Shown here piece by piece: positions 57,611-64,000 of a stretch of 64,000 nt of DNA (position 1 is the first letter of the stretch; each line of letters opens with the position of its first letter). A model generated the notes under the pieces. That model had not been told where the DNA came from. It did not search any database and saw nothing but the letters and a program-made list of their open reading frames with translations. Source of the stretch: a virus; the IMG/VR virus record IMGVR_UViG_3300020182_002648, positions 82,810-146,809 of that record. One strand, written 5' to 3'. Position numbers and translations under genes: made by a program.

Positions 57611-59188
57611 TCAAAGATTAAAAGCTGCCATCAACATAGGATCAAAATCACCATTTCTCCCTACATAATCTAAACTTTCTATAGTTACCGGGTCTTCATA
57701 GTTAATTATAGCCCTTAACATGAATTCATGAGGGAAATATGACTTGTTCATGTTTGAGCTGAAGTTAGGTATTGATACGAAGATTGTATTATCGGGTTCC
57801 CACTCAACTTGCGCGACCTTAGCATAATCCTTTCCCCATCCGGACTCTTTGTTTATTAAAGCGTTTTTCTTGCATAATTCAGAGAACACCGGTGTAAATA
57901 TTTTCCACCACCAAGCAAGTCTAGAAGTTGAGAAATTACTAAACACTCCAATGTCATCTGTTCCGGTGCCGTGTTGCACGTTCTCGTATCCTTTGATCTT
58001 GGGTAACCCGCCGTTCAAGTTTATATCTTCCGGTATTTCGAACTCATCATTCCATATCCGGAAGAATTGCTCCATTCGCTCCGTTCCGGTTGTTCGGATT
58101 GCATTATCGTATGACCATACCCTTGACCTACCTCCAAATGTATTAGGATGTTTATTCCGGAGAATAGTACGATATGAATCACCAACCAAGACATCTCTGC
58201 TCGCTGGTTCATCGCTAGAGATGTCACCACATCCATTATTCTTCCATAGATCTATTGTCATCGTCATCAGCTTGCGATACGCCATGACACGGACTGTGTC
58301 ACCTAGAATCCTTTGCGCTGAAATTGTTGGTGGGTTAGGGAATCTTTTGGGATATGCTATGTGGTTGAGTATCGCGTTAGTCTCGGCTTGAATATCCCGA
58401 AGGTTACTAAGCATGATTCCATGCAGAAATATCATGTATTCTAGATAATGCCATTTCTCTGTTAACGGGCATCGCTCTACCTTCTTACTCACAGTAGTCA
58501 CACTGTCTGCTTGAGTCACTGTTTGTACTGTTCTGACTTCCTTGTTTATTGTGACAGATGTCTTGACAGTCTCTTGTTTGGTCTCTTCTTTGACTTCAGC
58601 TATTATCTTTTCCTTCTGCACCTTGGCAACCTCTGGATCCTTTAACGCAGCCACTCTCTCCTTGGGGGTAAGAGCCTCTGTCTTACTCTTTATCTTGTCA
58701 TCCATCTTCACACCAACAGCACTAGCTTTGCCAGCAAATTGCTTACCACAATCCTTCTCAAGTGCAGCTGCGCGTGCGGCTACGGCATCTGATGCACCGT
58801 TCACTTTTCCTTTCACATTGTTGAGTGTTTCCTCAGGACTGTTAGGTACAAAACTCTTGACCTTGGCAGCTGGATCAAATCCTGTTATCATGTCCTTGAG
58901 ATTTGATAACCCGGTCACTGCTGCATCAACTCTGCTGGTTATAGATCCGGCTATTCCTTCAATTGCATCTCCAATTTTACCGGCGATCGCATCCGGAGAA
59001 AAACTGTTTCCTAATTTCTTGGCGTTTGATGTGATCAAACCGCCGGCTCCCTTGAGAGAGTCTGACAATGTAGATTTGCTCACTGGAGCTTTCAAATCAT
59101 CTAGACTTTTGCCAGCTGGGAGATTACCTTTGAGCTTGCTAACGTCAAGCTCTGGTACTTCAGGTGGTTTTATCTCGTCACATCCCAT
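57611..59188 (-). CDS. Putative baseplate/tail structural protein, 525 aa
   Basis: Not matched to a named family. N-terminal 215 residues are helical and low complexity (Ala/Lys/Ser; MGCDEIKPPEVPELDVSKLK). The C-terminal 300 residues form a globular domain (FLHGIMLSNLRDIQAETNAI). Its place directly before the gp5-like gene, under a perfect late promoter, indicates a virion protein. Confidence 0.7.
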   Translation of the reverse strand: MGCDEIKPPEVPELDVSKLKGNLPAGKSLDDLKAPVSKSTLSDSLKGAGGLITSNAKKLGNSFSPDAIAGKIGDAIEGIAGSITSRVDAAVTGLSNLKDMITGFDPAAKVKSFVPNSPEETLNNVKGKVNGASDAVAARAAALEKDCGKQFAGKASAVGVKMDDKIKSKTEALTPKERVAALKDPEVAKVQKEKIIAEVKEETKQETVKTSVTINKEVRTVQTVTQADSVTTVSKKVERCPLTEKWHYLEYMIFLHGIMLSNLRDIQAETNAILNHIAYPKRFPNPPTISAQRILGDTVRVMAYRKLMTMTIDLWKNNGCGDISSDEPASRDVLVGDSYRTILRNKHPNTFGGRSRVWSYDNAIRTTGTERMEQFFRIWNDEFEIPEDINLNGGLPKIKGYENVQHGTGTDDIGVFSNFSTSRLAWWWKIFTPVFSELCKKNALINKESGWGKDYAKVAQVEWEPDNTIFVSIPNFSSNMNKSYFPHEFMLRAIINYEDPVTIESLDYVGRNGDFDPMLMAAFNL

Positions 59189-59194
59189 ATATAT

Positions 59195-59202
59195 TATTTA
59201 TA
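59195..59202 (-). promoter_or_regulatory. T4-type late promoter box
   Basis: Perfect TATAAATA, 6 bases before the ATG at 59188. Confidence 0.65.
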
Positions 59203-59240
59203 CAGGAAGCTCTATAGTTACAGCTATCTAACGTAGGTTC

Positions 59241-62200
59241 TTACTTGTTTTCTAATGTACTGATACGATTCTTAAGATCTTCAATTAATGCTTGTTGCTC
59301 TTGAATTGCTTTGGTTAGCACTGGAATGAGCTGAACATATTCCATCTCCAGTTTTGTGTCATCAGATTTAGGTATCATTTCAAGACTATCTTCATCTTCA
59401 GGTTGTTCATAACCGTCGATACAATCACCGGTGTCACGGACCGTCTCGGGGATTATCGGTTGAGTTGTTTGAGCTCCGAATCCTAATTTTGTTGTTGATG
59501 ATGTATCTTCTTTTAAGGTGTATGATATAGGTTTCAATTTCAACACATCACTCAAGCCGTAACTGAAATTCTCGTGGATGTCTTTCAATCTCTCATCTGA
59601 TGTCTGAGACCCTACTATGCTACCTCCGCCGGCATTAGCAGATGCAAACGAGGTTGCCATTTTCAACGTTTGGTTATCACTGTATATTATATTATTTGTA
59701 GTACTGTCCCGGCAAGTTGCTAGCCAGTAACTCCATGCATCAACCGCACCGGAAGGAGGGGATGCTTCTCTGTATAATCCAATTTCACTAACCGCGGCAC
59801 TGTTTAGATCTTCTACTCTGAAGTAATTCGCTGTGTCGTTGTATTGATATTGCTTGATGGTGTGTCGACCAGCGTTGGGATTTCCGCCGGCATTGACAGT
59901 GGTTGTTCCAAACCGGTCGACCGTCATGACTGTGTTCAAGGATTGAGTATCACCGGCTGCGGATGCAATTGTTGGGGATGCGCTGAATGTAAACTGCCCT
60001 TGAAGCAAACCTATTGCTGAAGGGTATCCAACTCCGTATGCTCGATTCGTTCCATCTGAGTGACTGTAATAGTTACTCTGAAGGTACAATTGGTCGTAAA
60101 CTGCAGACTCGTCTGAAACGCACATGAGCGTTGATGACTTACCTACCTTTAAGTTTTTGTAATAAGGATATGGTGCGTTGTGTGGTGCGTTACCAATTCC
60201 TACATTACCGAATGAGTCGATACGTAATCGCTCAGCAGCTACGTTACCTCCTTCCGTGACGAAAGCTAAATAACCATCAGCCACACTAGTGTGTGAAGAT
60301 ACAATTCTATTTACAATTCTATCAGCGTTGGTGCTAAAGTCTATAGACGCAAATGTGTTAGCTGCTGTCCCGGAATTCCGGAGGGTGATACATGAGTCTC
60401 CTCCTTGACCAAGGGCGGTTGAACTGTATAATGTTGAACTATTTCCACTGATGTCTAGTTTACTTTGAGGAGCTGTTGTGCTCAGTCCTGCATAGCCGTT
60501 GGATTTGACTAGAAATTTGAAATTCCCATCTGCGTGGACGCCAAAAACAGACTTGTTGTCTGCATTAGTTGCATCACTCCTGACGAGCAATCCGTTACCG
60601 GCAGTACCGCCTGTCCCCTTGTTGTATATTCGTGAAATCCAATCACTATCGACAACATCTTCTACAGTAAGCCTATAATTTGGAGCAGCAGTACCGATAC
60701 CTACATTGCCTTTTGATTTAACTGTGAATATAGTGCTATTGCTTGTGGAAAGGTCTCCTCTAACGTTAATAAGGTCAATTTCGTCAGCTCTAGTGGATGA
60801 ATCGATAAACAAGCCGCCAGGTGAATTATTTAACTGAGCGTTTATGCAAAATTTATGAGACGTGACTGCATTGCCAATACCTGCTGTACCGTCACCGTTC
60901 ATGACCATTATTGGGACGGCATTTGAGTTTCTTATTTGAAGTTGGTTTGAGGAATATACTGGGGTTAAGAAAAAATCTGCCGGATCAGGTGTATTGGCTG
61001 TGTTCCTTAAACGTATCTGAGATCTTGTATTATTATTACCCTCGATGTGCAGCGCGCAGTTGGGACTCGTAGTACCAATGCCTACATTATTTCGCTTTGT
61101 TATTAATACTGCAGAGCTTAAATCGGAGGCACCTACAAACAAACCAACATGATCACTTGCAGTACCATCCTCGACAATATGCACAGTGGCCGGGGCGCTT
61201 CCCCCTCCATTATAAAATTTGCTTGTCGTAACAGTATTTGAAGAGTTAACAACCTCTAAATTCGCATTAGGACTCGTAGTACCAATACCTACATTGCCGG
61301 ATGAATCAATAACCATTCTCTTATTAGCCGCGGTGGAGGAGGAAGTAGTAGTGTTCGCTGCTGTACCAAAGGTGATTTTTGTAGGACAATTCATACTACC
61401 AGTACCCCATCCGATAAATAAATTACTCTCAGTAGCACTTGATGTATGCATCATCATGTTTACTGGTTTAGAAGCATTCGTATACGCTATACCACCTATT
61501 CTAGATGATTTAAGAGCGTTATCAGTTACCCCCAAACCGTCATCACTACCTCCTAAAACCATGGTTGAAGTGTCTGCTACATCAAGTTTAAACTTAGGAC
61601 TCGTAGTACCAATACCTACATTACCACCCAAAAAGATCGCGGACGCATCACTACCTTCTTGATCTACATACAGAGTTGCTGAGGAATCACTATTACTTCT
61701 GAGCCAAGTTTGAGCCTCTGATACACGAAGTGTTCCTATGATATCTAATGGGAAACTAGGGCTCGTAGTACCAATACCTACGTTACCACCATCTTTAACA
61801 AATATTCCATTACCACCATCATCAAAGAGAGATAACCCGGACGTGTCTCTAGCCTGAACCTTATCAGTATATAGATACTTACCATCATTCAATATTACAT
61901 TCTCACTAAAATTCCAAGACTGACTTGCGTTAGACCATAATATAGTTTTATCAGTTGTTCCCTTGAGAGTTATACCTCCACCATTCGCAGTAGCGTCAGT
62001 AGGTGTGTTGATTGAGCCTATCTCAATATTCTTATCATCAACTGAAAGTGTTGTTGAGTTGATCGTCGTGGTAGTACCATTTACAGTTAATGTACCAGCT
62101 ACAACAAGATCCTGTGTACCGGTTGACCCAGTTACAGTCAAATCTTTAGTTGTGGTACCATTTGTTACCGATAAGTCTTTAGTTGTGGTCGTGTTCGTTA

Positions 62201-63569
62201 CAGAAGCGTTGTCTGTTACTGACAAGTCTTTAGTTGTCGTACCATTTGTTACCGACAAGTCTTTAGTTGTGGTCGTGTTCGTTACAGTAGCACTATCAGT
62301 TACAGAAAGGTCTTTAGTTGTCGTGGTGTTTGTTACAGTAGCTGAATCTGTTACAGAAAGGTCTTTAGTTGTGGTCGTGTTCGTTACAGTAGCACTATCA
62401 GTTACAGAAAGGTCTTTAGTTGTCGTACCATTTGTTACCGACAAGTCTTTAGTTGTGGTCGTGTTCGTTACAGTAGCTGAATCTGTTACAGAAAGGTCTT
62501 TAGTTGTGGTCGTGTTCGTTACAGTAGCTGAATCTGTTACAGAAAGGTCTTTAGTTGTCGTACCATTTGTTACCGACAAGTCTTTAGTTGTCGTGGTGTT
62601 TGTTACAGAAGCTGAATCTGTTACAGAAAGGTCTTTAGTTGTGGTCGTGTTCGTTACAGTAGCACTATCTGTTACCGATAAGTCTTTAGTTGTCGTACCA
62701 TTTGTTACAGTAGCACTATCACCAACTGTTAGTGAACCATCAACTGTTGAGCTACCAGTGGCTGATATACCCTGCACGTACAAATCACGCCATTGTTGTG
62801 AATTTGAACCTAGGTCATGAGTCTTGTTGGTATTTGGTATGATATTACTATCTACATCGGCGTTAAACACTACGTTATCATTATCACTATCACCGACATT
62901 TATATTACCACCAGCTCCAGCACTCAAATAGGCATTACCATCAACTCTAAGATCACCTTTTATATGTACATTATCGTCAAATACCGAACTACCCATAGCA
63001 CTCACTGTACCACCTAGAGTAATACCCGTGTCAGTTATGATCGCGCGTCTTTCCCCAGTTGTGAAGAATTTCAATTCATCGTTATCATCTCCAGCTATAT
63101 CCTCAGCTGATACATATGTGTCTTGATCGACATCAATTACTCCACCTAGTGAGCCCCAAGCTGGACCGGCTCCAAATCCTTCAAATTGATCAGTTGTTGT
63201 GTTGTATCTAATATAACCTTTGTGCTCTGCAGTTGTTGATGTTGGTCGCTCGGCTGTGGTTCCTTTGGGTATCTTGATAGCATCAACTGTGTTAACATCT
63301 ATAGATACCGCTGGTGACCATGTGTTAATACCGATGTTATCTGCTCTTAACGTTATGGCTCTCAACATTCCATCGACCTGTAATAATGATTCCACTGCTG
63401 GGTACTCTGTACCTATACCGATCTGTGTGGTTGAAATACTTAGTATAGAGGGTGTTCCTTCACCATCTTCAATCCACCGGGTTGCTGCATCTACTCCTGT
63501 GTTATTATTACTGACTTGTAACAAGTCTTTATAGCTAGTAGCTATGGTTCTATTCGTCAATGTACTCAT
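59241..63569 (-). CDS. Giant repeat tail fibre with S74 chaperone, 1442 aa
   Basis: Long trimeric fibre. N-terminus MSTLTNRTIATSYKDLLQVS, then fibre modules, a block of Thr-rich repeats (TVTNTTTTKDLSVTDSA type, about residues 285-475), many NVGIGTTSP-type repeats and a C-terminal S74 chaperone (QTSDERLKDIHENFSYGLSD), ending in a coiled coil. The start at 63569 is set by the late box 5 bases upstream; the longer frame to 63722 would cross it. Confidence 0.87.
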   Translation of the reverse strand: MSTLTNRTIATSYKDLLQVSNNNTGVDAATRWIEDGEGTPSILSISTTQIGIGTEYPAVESLLQVDGMLRAITLRADNIGINTWSPAVSIDVNTVDAIKIPKGTTAERPTSTTAEHKGYIRYNTTTDQFEGFGAGPAWGSLGGVIDVDQDTYVSAEDIAGDDNDELKFFTTGERRAIITDTGITLGGTVSAMGSSVFDDNVHIKGDLRVDGNAYLSAGAGGNINVGDSDNDNVVFNADVDSNIIPNTNKTHDLGSNSQQWRDLYVQGISATGSSTVDGSLTVGDSATVTNGTTTKDLSVTDSATVTNTTTTKDLSVTDSASVTNTTTTKDLSVTNGTTTKDLSVTDSATVTNTTTTKDLSVTDSATVTNTTTTKDLSVTNGTTTKDLSVTDSATVTNTTTTKDLSVTDSATVTNTTTTKDLSVTDSATVTNTTTTKDLSVTNGTTTKDLSVTDNASVTNTTTTKDLSVTNGTTTKDLTVTGSTGTQDLVVAGTLTVNGTTTTINSTTLSVDDKNIEIGSINTPTDATANGGGITLKGTTDKTILWSNASQSWNFSENVILNDGKYLYTDKVQARDTSGLSLFDDGGNGIFVKDGGNVGIGTTSPSFPLDIIGTLRVSEAQTWLRSNSDSSATLYVDQEGSDASAIFLGGNVGIGTTSPKFKLDVADTSTMVLGGSDDGLGVTDNALKSSRIGGIAYTNASKPVNMMMHTSSATESNLFIGWGTGSMNCPTKITFGTAANTTTSSSTAANKRMVIDSSGNVGIGTTSPNANLEVVNSSNTVTTSKFYNGGGSAPATVHIVEDGTASDHVGLFVGASDLSSAVLITKRNNVGIGTTSPNCALHIEGNNNTRSQIRLRNTANTPDPADFFLTPVYSSNQLQIRNSNAVPIMVMNGDGTAGIGNAVTSHKFCINAQLNNSPGGLFIDSSTRADEIDLINVRGDLSTSNSTIFTVKSKGNVGIGTAAPNYRLTVEDVVDSDWISRIYNKGTGGTAGNGLLVRSDATNADNKSVFGVHADGNFKFLVKSNGYAGLSTTAPQSKLDISGNSSTLYSSTALGQGGDSCITLRNSGTAANTFASIDFSTNADRIVNRIVSSHTSVADGYLAFVTEGGNVAAERLRIDSFGNVGIGNAPHNAPYPYYKNLKVGKSSTLMCVSDESAVYDQLYLQSNYYSHSDGTNRAYGVGYPSAIGLLQGQFTFSASPTIASAAGDTQSLNTVMTVDRFGTTTVNAGGNPNAGRHTIKQYQYNDTANYFRVEDLNSAAVSEIGLYREASPPSGAVDAWSYWLATCRDSTTNNIIYSDNQTLKMATSFASANAGGGSIVGSQTSDERLKDIHENFSYGLSDVLKLKPISYTLKEDTSSTTKLGFGAQTTQPIIPETVRDTGDCIDGYEQPEDEDSLEMIPKSDDTKLEMEYVQLIPVLTKAIQEQQALIEDLKNRISTLENK
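62140..62715 (-). repeat. Thr-rich codon repeats in giant fibre
   Basis: About a dozen near-identical units of 36-48 bases encoding TNTTTTKDLSVTDSA or TNGTTTKDLS. They fit a shaft that can change length by recombination. Confidence 0.88.
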
Positions 63570-63574
63570 ACATA

Positions 63575-63582
63575 TATTTATT
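63575..63582 (-). promoter_or_regulatory. T4-type late promoter box
   Basis: AATAAATA, 5 bases before the ATG at 63569. Confidence 0.6.
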
Positions 63583-63624
63583 CTCTGGTTGGGTCTGTTC
63601 GTACACTTATGGTGATTTATTAAG

Positions 63625-63653
63625 TTGCATGTTGAAGCGCGATGTGTTATAAT
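63625..63653 (+). promoter_or_regulatory. Sigma70-like promoter, leaderless
   Basis: TTGCAT (63625-63630), 17-base spacer, TATAAT (63648-63653). An ATG at 63654 touches the box; the one at 63660 is at the usual 6-base distance. Confidence 0.72.
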
Positions 63654-63659
63654 ATGAAA

Positions 63660-64000
63660 ATGGATGTATATACAATTCCGGATTTTGTCTCTAAAGAGGA
63701 GATAGAAGCGATATACCAACAAACAAGTGTGGGTTTACAACGACCATGGACGTTCTCTGGTGATGTGATTGGACTGGGTGGCAGTAGCCGGAGTGTCCCG
63801 GGGATTTGTTTTGACATGACAGATGATATACATGTATATAAATCATGGAACCAACCAATCCGTCCGGAATTGTTCGAACCAGGGTGTGAGCTGGCGTGTG
63901 AAATACTTGATTCATTTGAATCAAGAGGATCACCAGTTGGGGTTCATGAGTTGTATCGGTTTCGGTTCAACTACCTGTTTAACAGTCTGGTGGATGGTTA
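63660..64000 (+). CDS. Possible 2OG-Fe(II) oxygenase, cut by window end
   Basis: Partial. Starts MDVYTIPDFVSKEEIEAIYQ, like phage prolyl-hydroxylase-type oxygenases (xVxxxPxFLSxEE), and reaches HELYRFRFNYLFNSLVDG, which resembles the strand before the iron-binding HxD motif. The catalytic residues lie beyond the window, so this is a moderate call. The start is fixed by the leaderless promoter. Confidence 0.5.
   Translation, partial: MDVYTIPDFVSKEEIEAIYQQTSVGLQRPWTFSGDVIGLGGSSRSVPGICFDMTDDIHVYKSWNQPIRPELFEPGCELACEILDSFESRGSPVGVHELYRFRFNYLFNSLVDG

Noticed and set aside
58542-59231. Open frame of 229 codons on the plus strand
   Set aside because: Antisense to the low-complexity helical part of the baseplate-like gene; no promoter or coupling.
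62140-62715. Regularly spaced repeats, CRISPR-like at first sight
   Set aside because: The repeats stay in frame within the fibre gene and there are no distinct spacers.
61963-62820. Open frame of 285 codons on the plus strand (Val/Ser-rich)
   Set aside because: It is the reverse complement of the fibre's Thr repeat block, has no start signal, and its repeats only mirror the fibre gene.
1-64000. tRNA genes and insertion sequences
   Set aside because: No cloverleaf-like segment with a CCA-type end and no transposase motif were recognised by eye; a tRNA scan would be needed to exclude tRNAs fully.

Overview
The window looks like part of a large, lytic, T4-like tailed phage (myovirus) genome. 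Evidence: a contractile-tail type gp5-like spike, very long S74-chaperoned tail fibres, class I ribonucleotide reductase (NrdA/NrdB), many small unknown genes packed with ATGA/TAATG overlaps, and repeated T4-type late promoter boxes (TATAAATA and close variants). Signal peptides, lipoprotein boxes, an outer-membrane beta-barrel protein and envelope sugar enzymes point to a Gram-negative host. The sulfotransferase and APS-kinase genes and a DUF1501 protein suggest a marine setting, but the host cannot be named from the sequence. No tRNA, transposase or CRISPR array was recognised.

Layout. (1) 13-10340, mostly minus strand: short early-type operons with DUF932, SprT-like protease, phosphoribosyltransferase, RadA-like ATPase, several lipoproteins and tiny proteins. 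(2) 10355-24312, minus: a ~14 kb operon of 16 genes with five radical SAM proteins, glycosyltransferases, two deacetylases, two SDR epimerases and a transketolase split into two subunits, probably making a modified glycan. (3) 24347-29827, minus: tail fibre block. (4) 29903-38192, plus: small genes, then nrdA broken by a split intein with a free-standing GIY-YIG endonuclease gene, nrdB, and a membrane-anchored subtilase. (5) 38179-47060, minus: pyrophosphatase, outer-membrane protein, then an A+T-rich island ending in an APS kinase-nucleotidyltransferase fusion, with three sulfotransferase-like proteins, LicD, glycosyltransferases and a methyltransferase: a likely phage sulfation pathway. (6) 47138-55131, mostly plus: small late genes sharing an N-terminal tag, DHH phosphoesterase, DUF1501 protein, LOG protein. 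(7) 55138-63569, minus: tail spike, baseplate-like protein and a 1442-residue repeat fibre; a truncated plus-strand oxygenase-like gene starts at 63660.

Two promoter classes can be read by eye and they organise the window. One is sigma70-like: TTGnnn, 17 bases, TATAAT, and then, in most cases, exactly 6 bases to the start codon. The other is T4-late-like: TATAAATA variants with usually 5-6 bases to the start codon. Both spacings put the transcription start on or next to the start codon, so these genes are probably expressed from leaderless mRNAs, while downstream genes are coupled by stop/start overlaps. The GIY-YIG gene start lies in the loop of a perfect inverted repeat that also carries a late promoter, a layout known from T4 homing endonucleases.
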